The notes under the pieces: model-generated
What the model was told of the DNA's origin: nothing
The model's database searches: none
Seen by the model: the letters and a program-made list of their open reading frames with translations, nothing else
Translations under genes and position numbers: made by a program
Part shown: positions 1-8,448 of the stretch, one piece after another
How the letters are laid out: each line of letters opens with the position of its first letter
Position numbering within the stretch: position 1 is the first letter of the stretch
DNA from: GCA-003244245 sp050699635
Lineage (GTDB): Bacteria; Actinomycetota; Actinomycetes; Mycobacteriales; Pseudonocardiaceae
Assembly: GCA_050699635.1 (NCBI GenBank)
Contig: JBOHFK010000003.1
Span: 50,496 to 114,495, forward strand
Length of the DNA: 64,000 bases
Reading direction: 5' to 3'

Positions 1-2
1 GC

Positions 3-626
3 ATTCGTTCGGTCGAGCATGCCTATAGCAGCGACGGTGGTCTGGCGGTCCTGCGCGGAAATATGGCGGCCGAGGGCTGCGTCGTCAAGACCGCCGGCGT
101 CGATGCGGAGATCCTCGTTTTCGCCGGCCCCGCTCGCGTGTACGAGAGCCAGGATGCGGCAGTCGAGGGCATCCTGGGCGAGGAGGTTCAGGCCGGCGAC
201 GTGGTCGTTGTGCGCTATGAGGGTCCTCGGGGCGGCCCCGGGATGCAGGAGATGCTCTACCCCACTACCTATCTCAAGAGCCGCGGGCTCGGGAAGGCCT
301 GCGCCCTGATCACCGACGGTCGGTTCTCGGGGGGATCGTCGGGATTGTCGATCGGCCACGTGTCTCCCGAGGCGGCCGAGGGTGGGCTGATCGGGCTGGC
401 TCGCGATGGTGATCACATCGCTATCGATATCCCGAACCGGACCATCACCCTCGACGTCGACGAGACTGTCCTGGCTCACCGCCGCGAGCAGGAGGAAGCG
501 CGGGGCGCCGCAGCGTGGACGCCCCGGGACCGGGACCGCTCCGTCTCCCTGGCGCTGCGGGCCTACGCGGCGTTCACCACCTCCGCCGCCCGTGGCGCGG
601 TACGCGATCTCGATCAGCCTCGCTAG
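3..626 (+). CDS. ilvD: Dihydroxy-acid dehydratase, C-terminal part (cut by window edge)
   Basis: This is the last 207 residues of the Fe-S dehydratase that makes the 2-keto acids for valine, isoleucine and leucine from 2,3-dihydroxy acids. The frame is open from the left edge of the window. It shows the family's VEHAYSSDGGLAVLRGN stretch, GPRGGPGMQEM, and the GRFSGGSSG motif near residue 104 of the fragment. The full enzyme is usually about 560-620 residues, so about two thirds lies outside the window. The gene converges on helY and their ends overlap by four bases. The family is clear; the exact symbol rests on similarity to IlvD/Edd-type dehydratases, and the position does not suggest the Edd branch. 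Confidence 0.93.
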   Translation: MRSVEHAYSSDGGLAVLRGNMAAEGCVVKTAGVDAEILVFAGPARVYESQDAAVEGILGEEVQAGDVVVVRYEGPRGGPGMQEMLYPTTYLKSRGLGKACALITDGRFSGGSSGLSIGHVSPEAAEGGLIGLARDGDHIAIDIPNRTITLDVDETVLAHRREQEEARGAAAWTPRDRDRSVSLALRAYAAFTTSAARGAVRDLDQPR

Positions 627-3331
627 GTCCCGAGACCGACTACGCCGCGGCGAAGGGCTCGCACGGCGGCAGCCGCGGCCGTCCCGATGGCGGTTGCCTC
701 CCCCGCGACACCGCGTACCTGATCGAGGATGTCCACCACCTGCCGGCACCACCGGACGAAGTCTCCGGCCGACAACTCGGCCCCGTTGTTCTCCGCGGCC
801 AGCAGCACCGCCGACAACGACTCTCCCCGCGCCCATCGGTATACCGGCCATGCGAAGCCCAGATCGGGTTCTCGGGTGCGCTCCAGCCGGTGCCGCCGCT
901 CGTCGGCCTCCAACTCCGCCCACAATCGGACGGTGGCCACCAGCGCGTCGCTCACCGCTCCGGGCGGAACCCGGGGGGTGACGGTGTTACCGCGGGCCTC
1001 GTAGACCAGCACTGAGATCACCGCGGCCAGCTCGGCGGGTACCAGACCGTCCCAGACACCGTGTCGCAGGCATTCCGCGGTCAGCAGGTCGGTTTCCGAC
1101 CACAGCCGGGCCAGCGCCCGGCCGTGGTCGGTGAGCTGCTCGCCCGCGAGGTAGCCACGCTCGGCGAGCAACGCCCGGATCCGGTCGAAGGTGCGGGCCA
1201 GGGAGTGCGTGGTGGCCGCGACCTGCTGGCGCAAGGTGTCGGTCTCGCGGTCCAGGCGGTCGTGACGCTCTGCCCATCGGGCGTGCTCTTCCCGGTCGTC
1301 GCAGCCATGGCAGGGATGCGCCCGCAGCGCCCGCCGCAGGGCCGCGAGCTCGGCGTCGTCGGCTGCTTCGCTGCGCCGCCGGGCCCGGGGCGGTACCGCG
1401 ATGCCGGTGTCGCGCAGCGCTGAGGCAAGGTCGCGGCGTACCCGGGGGACCCGGTGCTCGACCCGCTTGGGCAACCGCATCCGGCCCAGCACCTGAACCG
1501 GCGTGGGGAAATCGGCCATCGAGAGTCGGCCCGCCCAGCGGTCTTCGGTGAGTACCAGCGGGCGCGGATCCTCACTGCCACGGTCGCTGAGCTCGAGCAC
1601 CACCGCCAGCCCGGACCGACGGCCACCGGGCACCGCCACGACGTCGCCACGCTCCAGCCCGGCAAGCGAAGCCGCCACCTCCGCCCGCCGCGCGGCGCCA
1701 CCGAGCCTGGCCAGCGCCCGCTCCCGCTCAGAGATCTGCCTGCGCAACCGGGCGTACTCGGCGAAGTCACCCAGGTGACAGACCATCGCCTCGGCGTAGC
1801 CCGCCAGCCCCTCGGTATTGCGGTCGATCCGCCGGGCCAGGCCTACCACCGAGCGATCCGCTTGGAACTGGGCGAAGGAGCGCTCCAACAGCGCCCGCCC
1901 GGCGGCCACCCCGACCCGATCAACCAGGTTGACGGCCATGTTGTATCCCGGCCGGAACGAGCTGCGCAGCGGGTAGGTGCGGGTCGAGGCCAGCCCCGCC
2001 ACCTGTGCGGGGTCCAGGCCCGGTTGCCACAGCACGACCGCGTGACCCTCGATATCGATACCCCGCCGCCCGGCCCGCCCCGTGAGCTGGGTGTACTCAC
2101 CCGGGGTCAGATCGACGTGGGCCTCGCCGTTGAATTTGACCAACCGCTCCAGGACCACCGTGCGGGCCGGCATGTTGATGCCCAGCGCGAGGGTCTCGGT
2201 GGCGAACACCGCCTTGACCAGGCCGCGAACGAACAACTCCTCCACGGTCTCCTTGAACGCGGGCAGCATTCCGGCGTGGTGCGCGGCGACGCCCCGCTCC
2301 AGGGACTCCCGCCACTCCCAGAAACCGAGCACGCCGAGATCGCCCTCGGGCAAGTCGGTCGTTCGAGTGTCCACCACGCGGCGGATCTCTTCGGATTGTT
2401 CGGGGGTGGTCAACCGCAGGCCGCTGCGGGCGCATTGGCGCAGCGCGGCCTCGCAACCCGCCCGGCTGAAGATGAAGGTGATCGCGGGCAACAGGCCGTC
2501 GCGGTCCAGCCGCTCCACCACGTCTACCCGGGCCGGTGGCCGGAACCGGGCTCCTCCCCCCTCACGCCGTCGCCGATCCCAGCCACTGTGGCGTTCCACC
2601 TCTTGCACGCGCCGCACCAAGCGTGGGTCGACGGTGAGCCGGCCACCGCTGGTGTCCTCGGCGAACAGGTCGAACATCCGCGGGCCGACCATCATGTGTT
2701 GCCACAGCGGCACCGGACGGTGCTCGTCGACGACCACCGCGGCGTCGCCGCGCACATCGACGAGCCACTCACCGAACTCCTCGGCGTTGCTCACGGTGGC
2801 TGACAGGCCGACGACGCGCACGCTTTCCGGGAGGTTGAGGATCACCTCTTCCCACACCGCGCCGCGGAACCGGTCGGCGAGGTAGTGCACTTCGTCCATC
2901 ACCACGTACGCCAGCCCGTCGAGCGTGGACGATCCGGCATAGAGCATGTTGCGCAGGACCTCTGTGGTCATGACGACCACTGCGGCGCCGCCGTTGATCG
3001 AGGTGTCCCCGGTGAGCAGGCCGACCGCTCCCGCACCGTGCCGGGCCACCAGGTCGGCGTGCTTCTGGTTGGACAGCGCCTTGATCGGTGTCGTGTAGAA
3101 ACACTTGCGGCCCTGGGCCAGCGCCAGGTGCACCGCAAACTCCCCGACCACGGTCTTGCCCGCCCCGGTGGGCGCACACACCAGCACGCCGTGCCCACCC
3201 TCCAGCGCCTCGCACGCTTGGCGCTGGAATGGATCAAGCTCGAAACTCAGGCCGCCGGCGAACTCGGCGAGGCCAGGTAAGGCGATCCGCCGCCGGGCCG
3301 CGGCGTAGGCCTCGGCGGGAGAGTTGGTCAC
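623..3331 (-). CDS. helY: HelY-type DEVH-box superfamily 2 helicase
   Basis: A 902-residue Ski2-like RNA/DNA helicase of the actinobacterial HelY family. Walker A (PTGAGKT) is at residues 54-60, the Walker B box is DEVH at 146-149, and the motif VI region reads TGRAGRRGID. The C-terminal third has the arginine-rich and helical segments typical of this family. The start is GTG. It lies upstream of tatC/tatA on the same strand in the order seen around Rv2092c in mycobacteria, but here a methyltransferase, a PadR gene and a lipid kinase gene come between. Family knowledge suggests a role in RNA processing or decay; the substrate cannot be read from the sequence. Confidence 0.93.
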   Translation of the reverse strand: MTNSPAEAYAAARRRIALPGLAEFAGGLSFELDPFQRQACEALEGGHGVLVCAPTGAGKTVVGEFAVHLALAQGRKCFYTTPIKALSNQKHADLVARHGAGAVGLLTGDTSINGGAAVVVMTTEVLRNMLYAGSSTLDGLAYVVMDEVHYLADRFRGAVWEEVILNLPESVRVVGLSATVSNAEEFGEWLVDVRGDAAVVVDEHRPVPLWQHMMVGPRMFDLFAEDTSGGRLTVDPRLVRRVQEVERHSGWDRRRREGGGARFRPPARVDVVERLDRDGLLPAITFIFSRAGCEAALRQCARSGLRLTTPEQSEEIRRVVDTRTTDLPEGDLGVLGFWEWRESLERGVAAHHAGMLPAFKETVEELFVRGLVKAVFATETLALGINMPARTVVLERLVKFNGEAHVDLTPGEYTQLTGRAGRRGIDIEGHAVVLWQPGLDPAQVAGLASTRTYPLRSSFRPGYNMAVNLVDRVGVAAGRALLERSFAQFQADRSVVGLARRIDRNTEGLAGYAEAMVCHLGDFAEYARLRRQISERERALARLGGAARRAEVAASLAGLERGDVVAVPGGRRSGLAVVLELSDRGSEDPRPLVLTEDRWAGRLSMADFPTPVQVLGRMRLPKRVEHRVPRVRRDLASALRDTGIAVPPRARRRSEAADDAELAALRRALRAHPCHGCDDREEHARWAERHDRLDRETDTLRQQVAATTHSLARTFDRIRALLAERGYLAGEQLTDHGRALARLWSETDLLTAECLRHGVWDGLVPAELAAVISVLVYEARGNTVTPRVPPGAVSDALVATVRLWAELEADERRHRLERTREPDLGFAWPVYRWARGESLSAVLLAAENNGAELSAGDFVRWCRQVVDILDQVRGVAGEATAIGTAAAAAVRALRRGVVGLGT

Positions 3332-3462
3332 CGTCCCAGGCTGTCACACCGGTGGTATCAGCCACGGCTCTGGCTCGCTCGTTGCCGCTGAGGGAACACA
3401 GCGGTGAGGGTGTTCTCGATGAGCCCCGCACGCTGGGTCAGTGGGTCTTCGGCTTGGGGTAT

Positions 3463-4314
3463 CTATCGGGTGCGGGTGGCGCACAGCACGCCGCCTGCAC
3501 CGGAACCGGAGATCGGCCTGCCCAGATACCCGGACAGCAGTGCCGCTGCGCTATGGTCCTCGACTTGCTCGAAGCCGATCGAGAGCAGGTGTTGCCTGAT
3601 GCCTGCGGCGGTGAAGAACGTGCGAAACGGTTCACCGATCGCAGCGACCCTGTCGAGCCTGGCCTGCTGCGCCGCGCGGGCTTCGGGAGCCGCCAACGAT
3701 GGTGGATACAGATAGTCGAAGATCACCTGCACCGGTGTCGCCTGGGCGGCCACGACCCGCAGGGTGGCCATCACGATGTTGCTGGTCAGATACATCACTA
3801 CCCCGAGCCAGGCGAAGACGGCGGGGCTTGTGCGGTCGAATCCGGAGGTGACCAAGCCCGCGGGGAGCGTCTCGCGGTCGAAGTCGACCGGCGTGAACGT
3901 CAGCGAATCGGGGATCTCGATGCCGGCTTCGGCCAGCCGCTGCCGTTTCCACGCCTGGGTGTCTGGGTGGTCGACTTCGAAGACTCGGACGTCGGCATAG
4001 GGATTGCGGTAGGCGAAGGTGTCCAGGCCCGCGCCGAGTATCACCACCTGGCGGGTGCCCGCGGTGACCGCTGCGGCGATCGTGTCCTCGGCGTAGCGGC
4101 TGCGTGCTGCGATGAACAACCGTCGTCGCAGGTTCTCATCGGCATCACCGGTGTCAAAAGTGGCGGTGTCGCGCTCGGTCAGTTCGTCAGAGGTCATATC
4201 TACTATCCGTGCGGCCAGTGGGTCGGTGAACACCCGTGGCTCGGCCGCGGTCTGGTGATACGCGCGGGCGTATGCCGTGGCAAACGCGGTGCGGCTGGGC
4301 TGACCTACTTTCAT
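3463..4314 (-). CDS. Class I SAM-dependent methyltransferase (TIGR00027/LCM-like family)
   Basis: A 283-residue protein of the actinobacterial family related to leucine carboxyl methyltransferases. The N terminus has the family pattern SRTAFATAYARAYHQ. The SAM-binding loop is VILGAGLDTFAYR, followed by the acidic FEVDHPDTQ. The open frame runs 39 codons further upstream, but ATG at 4314 (MKVGQPSRTAF) is chosen because the extra residues are low-complexity and overlap the PadR gene. Genes of this family are numerous in mycobacteria and usually of unknown substrate. It lies 67 bases downstream of a padR gene on the same strand, so it is probably that regulator's cotranscribed target. Confidence 0.87.
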   Translation of the reverse strand: MKVGQPSRTAFATAYARAYHQTAAEPRVFTDPLAARIVDMTSDELTERDTATFDTGDADENLRRRLFIAARSRYAEDTIAAAVTAGTRQVVILGAGLDTFAYRNPYADVRVFEVDHPDTQAWKRQRLAEAGIEIPDSLTFTPVDFDRETLPAGLVTSGFDRTSPAVFAWLGVVMYLTSNIVMATLRVVAAQATPVQVIFDYLYPPSLAAPEARAAQQARLDRVAAIGEPFRTFFTAAGIRQHLLSIGFEQVEDHSAAALLSGYLGRPISGSGAGGVLCATRTR

Positions 4315-4381
4315 AACTTTGAACCTTAAGCATCCCAGGCCCGCCCCCGCGCGACGACCACTGGCTGTCGACCTGAGCCGG

Positions 4382-4945
4382 TCACTGCGGGTCCCCGATG
4401 CCGGCAGCCGGCGAGCCGGGGCCCTCGGCAAGAATCAGGTAAAGGGCACGCCGTGCGTCGGCGAGTACGGACTGCGCCGCCGCGATTTGGGCACTCGTGC
4501 CGTTGATGGCGACCGACCTGGCCGCACTGTGTACCTCGGCGATCGCGGCGCGCAGGCTGGGAGCCTCGGCGTCGGACGCGGTGATTGCCGCGAACGGGTC
4601 CGTCACGCCATGGCGCGGATCGTCGAGGTAGTTGCGTCCGGCGTCGGTGAGGGAGACGAGCTTGCGTCCACCCTCGGCTTCGATGGTGACCAGTCCCTCG
4701 TCTTCGAGCTGGGCGATGGTCGGGTAAATCGCACCGGGGCTGGGCTGCCAAGCCCCGCCAGTGCGTTCGGTCATCGCCTGCATCAGCTGATAGCCGTGCA
4801 TCGGCTGTTCGGCCAGCAGGATCAGGGTGGCAGCGCGGACATCGCCACGGGCAACCCGGCCGCGGCCGCGTCGCTCACCTCGGACGGGATGGTCACGGCG
4901 CTGGAAGCGGCGCATGCCGCCATGTCTTCGTTCGTTGTGCATCAT
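4382..4945 (-). CDS. PadR-family transcriptional regulator
   Basis: A 187-residue winged-helix regulator. The DNA-binding domain covers about residues 37-110 and includes the family signature AEQPMHGYQLMQAM...GAIYPTIAQLEDEGLV followed by the wing GGRKLVSLTDAGR. The first 35 residues are rich in Arg, Gly and His, as in the PadR subgroup that starts with a basic RGRxxRG tail. The C-terminal part (DDPRHGVTD onward) is helical and probably the dimerisation region. A very good ribosome site (AAGGAGG) stands 6 bases before ATG 4945. The upstream palindrome at 4987-4996 is a candidate autoregulatory operator. The ligand is unknown. Confidence 0.9.
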   Translation of the reverse strand: MMHNERRHGGMRRFQRRDHPVRGERRGRGRVARGDVRAATLILLAEQPMHGYQLMQAMTERTGGAWQPSPGAIYPTIAQLEDEGLVTIEAEGGRKLVSLTDAGRNYLDDPRHGVTDPFAAITASDAEAPSLRAAIAEVHSAARSVAINGTSAQIAAAQSVLADARRALYLILAEGPGSPAAGIGDPQ

Positions 4946-4974
4946 TGTGAACCTCCTTGTATTGAAGACACTGT

Positions 4975-5000
4975 CAAACTAGCACGCGATATATCGTGAT
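4975..5000. promoter_or_regulatory. Candidate PadR operator
   Basis: A perfect 10-bp palindrome, cgatatatcg, lies at 4987-4996, about 40 bases upstream of the padR start in an AT-rich patch inside GC-rich DNA. AT-rich palindromes immediately upstream of padR genes are typical autoregulatory sites. No promoter boxes were assigned with confidence. Confidence 0.4.
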
Positions 5001-5042
5001 GCAACCCAGACTTCACCGTGATGCCGCGCGGTACAGCGTGGA

Positions 5043-5924
5043 TCAGGCGATGACGGTGAGCGCACCGGGTTCGCAGTGGACGGTCACCGGAAGGGAGCCC
5101 TGCGGCTCGCCGTCGGCGTACACGGGCCAGCCAGGATGGCCGGCGATGGTCACGGTCGCCGCCCGGAGGACCGTGACCTCCGGTTCGTCGACGTGACCAC
5201 CCACCCGTAGCCGGGGAAAAACCCGCAGCAGCCGGCGCCGGCTCACCGCGCCGATGACGATCACATCAAGCAGGCCGTCATCCAACGTGGCATCCGGGCA
5301 GATGCGCAATCCGCCGCCGTAGCAGGGTCCATTGCCGACCGCGACGAGGATGGCCTCCAGCTCCACCTTGGTGTCCCCAGCGTGTACCCGCACCGGTCGA
5401 GGGGTCAATGAGGCCAGCTCGGCCAGCACCGCCAGGTCATATCGGCGCGGTCCGGCGGGCCAGCGCATCGCATTGGCCCGTTCGTTCACCGATGCGTCGA
5501 ACCCGGTGCATAACACCGTGGCGAAGCTGGCTCTGCCCTCGACTCGGCCCAGGTCGATCTTCCACCGCTGTCCGGAGCGAAGCGCTTCAGCCACCTTCCG
5601 GGCGGCCTCGACCGGATTGGCGGGACTGCCCAACGCCGCCGCGAGATCGTTGCCGCTGCCACTGGGCAGCACCGCCAGCGCAGTGCCGGTGCCGGCAACG
5701 GCCTGAGCGGCCAGATGCGCGGTTCCGTCACCACCGAGCACGGCGACCACATCATCACCGCGCTGCGCTGCCTGCACGGCGAGCCTTGTCGTTGCCGCGG
5801 CGTCCGCGGTCACCGTGGCGACCAGCCCGGGCACCGCAGCGCGCAGGATGTCAGCCACGCTGCCAGCAACCCGGGTGGCCGCACCGCGACCCGAATTCGG
5901 ATTGACGATCAGCGTGGCCCGCAC
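5043..5924 (-). CDS. Diacylglycerol/lipid kinase family protein (DAGK catalytic domain)
   Basis: A 293-residue lipid kinase of the DagK/YegS type, which phosphorylates diacylglycerol or a related lipid at the inner face of the membrane. It starts with RATLIVNPNSGRGAA, the family's N-terminal strand, and has the nucleotide-binding GGDGTAHLAAQAV and the downstream PSGSGNDLAAALG. The later part (GGLRICPDATLDDGLLDV) matches the beta-sandwich domain. The frame is open further upstream into tatC. GTG 5924 is chosen because homology begins there and it lies 7 bases after the tatC stop, which suggests translational coupling with tatC. The exact lipid substrate is not evident. Confidence 0.92.
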   Translation of the reverse strand: MRATLIVNPNSGRGAATRVAGSVADILRAAVPGLVATVTADAAATTRLAVQAAQRGDDVVAVLGGDGTAHLAAQAVAGTGTALAVLPSGSGNDLAAALGSPANPVEAARKVAEALRSGQRWKIDLGRVEGRASFATVLCTGFDASVNERANAMRWPAGPRRYDLAVLAELASLTPRPVRVHAGDTKVELEAILVAVGNGPCYGGGLRICPDATLDDGLLDVIVIGAVSRRRLLRVFPRLRVGGHVDEPEVTVLRAATVTIAGHPGWPVYADGEPQGSLPVTVHCEPGALTVIA

Positions 5925-5931
5925 CGGGCGA

Positions 5932-6897
5932 TTATGTCGCTTCGTCGTAGCGGGGTGCTTGGTCGTCCGACGAGGCGACGGGGTCGACCTCGCCCGCCTC
6001 GTCGTCAACAGCCAGCGGCGAGGGCTCGTCGGGGTCGAGATCGTCCCATCCCTGCTCGGCACGGCGCCGCGCCAGCGCGCGGTCATGCGCCCGCGCGATC
6101 AACACAGCCGACTCGAACAGCACGATCAGCGCAAAGGCCAGAGCCAGCATGGAGATCGGATCGTTGCCGGGGGTGGCCACCGCCGCCACGACGAACAGCC
6201 CGAATAGGATGCCGCGCTGCCAGCGCATCAACTTGGCGTACGGCAGCACGCCGACCCGGTTGAGCATCACCACCAGCAGGGGCAATTCAAATGTCAGGCC
6301 GAAGACCGCCAACATGGTCAGCAGGAAACTGATATAGGCCTGACCGGTCAGCGCGGTAATGAACTGGCCGCCACCGAGGTTCGCCAGGAAGGACAGGCCG
6401 GTGGGCACCACGTAGTAGGCCAGGACGGCACCAGCGCCGAACAGCACACTGGCCGTTCCGACGAAGGTGAGCGCGAACCTGCGTTCCTTGGCATACAGCC
6501 CAGGCGTGATGAATGCCCACACCTGATAGATCCAGACCGGAGCGGTCAGCACCGCACCGGAGGCCAAACCCACCTGCATTCGCAGGGTGAAGACCTCGAA
6601 CGGGGCCGTCTGCAGCAGTTGGCACTTGGTCGGGTCCGGAGCCAGCCGCAGCGTCGTCGGCAGCGCGCAGTACGGGCGAGTGATCAGGTCGCCGAGGCTG
6701 GGAAAGCCGAACGGCGCCACCCCCCACCAGGTGAAGCCCAGGATGCCGCCGAGCGCAATCGCACACAACGCAACGAACAGCCGGTTACGCAGCTCATACA
6801 GGTGCTCCATCAGAGTCATGGAGCCGTCGGGGTTTACCTTGCGTCGGCGGCCCGACCCAGCGATGAAACGCCCAGCCGCGAAACGCATCCCACTCAC
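5932..6897 (-). CDS. tatC: Twin-arginine translocase subunit TatC
   Basis: About 321 residues with six hydrophobic segments, the membrane receptor for twin-arginine signal peptides. Diagnostic stretches are MTLMEHLYELRNRLF at the N-terminal cytoplasmic end, the WAFITPGLYAKERRF loop, and FELPLLVVMLNRVG. The cytoplasmic tail is acidic. Three starts are possible (TTG 6900, GTG 6897, ATG 6888); GTG 6897 sits best behind GAGGA. It follows tatA with a 12-base gap, as in mycobacteria, and precedes a lipid kinase gene. Confidence 0.96.
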   Translation of the reverse strand: MSGMRFAAGRFIAGSGRRRKVNPDGSMTLMEHLYELRNRLFVALCAIALGGILGFTWWGVAPFGFPSLGDLITRPYCALPTTLRLAPDPTKCQLLQTAPFEVFTLRMQVGLASGAVLTAPVWIYQVWAFITPGLYAKERRFALTFVGTASVLFGAGAVLAYYVVPTGLSFLANLGGGQFITALTGQAYISFLLTMLAVFGLTFELPLLVVMLNRVGVLPYAKLMRWQRGILFGLFVVAAVATPGNDPISMLALAFALIVLFESAVLIARAHDRALARRRAEQGWDDLDPDEPSPLAVDDEAGEVDPVASSDDQAPRYDEAT

Positions 6898-6909
6898 CAA
6901 TCCTCGCCG

Positions 6910-7203
6910 TCAGCGGGTAGTGCCATCGGGACGTCGGGGCTCCTCGACGCGAGCTTCGTCGGCCTTGCGTTCATAGACCCCAGCGGCCACGGGCCCCGAC
7001 GGAGGCAGGGACTGATGCTCGGACACGGGCGAGCTTGCCTGGTCTGGTTCCTGATCCTGCGAGCGGGTTTTCCCGGTCTCGGCTTTGAATATTCGGATGG
7101 ACTGCCCGATGGACCGGGCGGCCGTCGGGAGCTTGGTTGCGCCAAACAGCAGGACCAGCACGGCCAGGAGCACTATGAGCTCCCAGCCAGACGGAATCCC
7201 CAT
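6910..7203 (-). CDS. tatA: Twin-arginine translocase subunit TatA
   Basis: A 97-residue protein with one N-terminal membrane helix (GWELIVLLAVLVLLFGATKLP), then an amphipathic helix (AARSIGQSIRIFKAE) and a long polar, Pro/Glu-rich tail. This is the pore-forming Tat component. The Phe-Gly hinge FGATKLP is present. ATG 7203 follows a GGAGG site and gives the expected short N terminus MGIPSGWEL. It lies between a small membrane protein gene and tatC in one transcription unit reading away from pafC. Confidence 0.95.
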   Translation of the reverse strand: MGIPSGWELIVLLAVLVLLFGATKLPTAARSIGQSIRIFKAETGKTRSQDQEPDQASSPVSEHQSLPPSGPVAAGVYERKADEARVEEPRRPDGTTR

Positions 7204-7241
7204 GGTAGGCCTCCACATCTTGCTTCGGTGCGGTATCGATG

Positions 7242-7475
7242 CTACGCGGCCGCAGCTGGACGGGAGCCGTCCCCCTTGCGGTGGCGTCGCCGGTTCAGAG
7301 CCATTCGCAGTGCCGAAATCCGGGTCGCCAGCACCGCAGCACGGTCAGCGAGCTGGGAACGGCTACGGCGCACCGCCTCGGACAGCCGACGGGCTGGGCC
7401 GCGCAACCGCGCCAGCACCATGAGCAGCGCCGCGATGGCCACCGCCACCACCAGCAGACTGATCAGGTACGGCAC
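7242..7475 (-). CDS. Small single-pass membrane protein between pafC and tatA
   Basis: About 77 residues from GTG 7475: one N-terminal hydrophobic helix (LISLLVVAVAIAALLMVLARL) followed by a strongly basic, arginine-rich helix ending in polyalanine. GTG 7475 is 11 bases past the pafC stop; a longer reading frame overlaps pafC and is not needed. The position between pafBC and tatAC suggests cotranscription. No characterised family was recognised. A role at the membrane is the only statement the sequence supports. Confidence 0.65.
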   Translation of the reverse strand: MPYLISLLVVAVAIAALLMVLARLRGPARRLSEAVRRSRSQLADRAAVLATRISALRMALNRRRHRKGDGSRPAAAA

Positions 7476-7485
7476 AGCACTGACC

Positions 7486-8448
7486 CTAACCCGCCTCGTG
7501 CAGGGCAGCTGAGGAGGACCTACGCACCGCCGCAAGGGCCCGCTCTGCTACCGCTGCGGCCAGCTCGGGAGGGTCCCGGACGATGGCGTCGGCACCGAGA
7601 CCCAGTACCAGGCGCACCATCCAGCTGGTCTCGGCGTAGCGCATCCGGACGGTCGCGGCTCCCCTATCACCCTCGATCAGCTCCTCCACCGGGTAGTACT
7701 CGGCGACCCAGCGGGCGTCCGGGGCGAGTGTGAGGACGGCGATGCGCTGATTGGGCTGAGCGCGGAACAACCCGGCGGACACATTGGTGGGTCGAGCATG
7801 CGGTGGTGGCACCGCCGGCTCATCCAGCGTCGTGACGTGCTCGATGCGGTCCAGCCGGAACAGCCGTACCTCCTCGGCGGAGCGACACCAGGCCTCCAGA
7901 TAGCTGCGACCTTCGACCAGGAGGAGGCGCATCGGATCCACACTGCGTTGACTCACCGTGTCCCGCGATGGCGTGTAGTAGCGGATGTGCAGGGCCCGGC
8001 GGTGGTCCAGCGCGTCGCGCACGACGGCTAGTGCGGCCTCCTCCCGGGTTGCCAAGCCGAGCACTACACCGTCTGTTTGCCCCGCCGCAGCCTCGATCTT
8101 GGCCAGGGCGCGGCGCACCGATCCGGCGTCGGCCACCCCGGGCGTGTCGGCCAGCGCGCGCAGCGCGACCACCAGCGCAGTCGCCTCCGCGCTGGACAGT
8201 CGCAGCGGGCGTCGCATCCCAGCGTCGAAGGTGACCGTCACGGTGTCACCCTCGAACGACAGGTCGATGAGATCACCGGGCCCGTAGCCGGGCAACCCGC
8301 ACATCCACAGCAGTTCCAGGTCACGGCGCAGCTGCCGGACCGTGATGGAGAAGTCGACGGCCACCTCCTCGATCGGCACGCCCGGCCGGACCAAGAGGTA
8401 GGGCACCAGGGCCAGCAGCCGGGGCAACCGCTCGGCGACACCCTCCAT
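7486..8448 (-). CDS. pafC: WYL-domain transcriptional regulator PafC
   Basis: A 320-residue partner of PafB. In mycobacteria PafBC activates the mitomycin-inducible, RecA-independent DNA damage response; despite the name it is not needed for pupylation. The N terminus holds a winged helix (VPYLLVRPGVPIEEVAVDF), the middle and C-terminal parts a WYL-type domain (AVVRDALDHRRALHIRYYTPSRD, then DPMRLLLVEGRSYLEAWC) and a final helical domain. ATG 8448 overlaps the pafB stop as TGATG, so the two are coupled. The reading frame extends far upstream inside pafB, but that extension has no homology. Confidence 0.93.
   Translation of the reverse strand: MEGVAERLPRLLALVPYLLVRPGVPIEEVAVDFSITVRQLRRDLELLWMCGLPGYGPGDLIDLSFEGDTVTVTFDAGMRRPLRLSSAEATALVVALRALADTPGVADAGSVRRALAKIEAAAGQTDGVVLGLATREEAALAVVRDALDHRRALHIRYYTPSRDTVSQRSVDPMRLLLVEGRSYLEAWCRSAEEVRLFRLDRIEHVTTLDEPAVPPPHARPTNVSAGLFRAQPNQRIAVLTLAPDARWVAEYYPVEELIEGDRGAATVRMRYAETSWMVRLVLGLGADAIVRDPPELAAAVAERALAAVRRSSSAALHEAG

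Noticed and set aside
1454..2803. Long open frame on the plus strand opposite helY
   Set aside because: It is the shadow of a GC-rich helicase gene: Pro/Arg/Gln-rich with no domain. The same holds for long plus-strand frames opposite dop, mpa, metH and the VWA gene.
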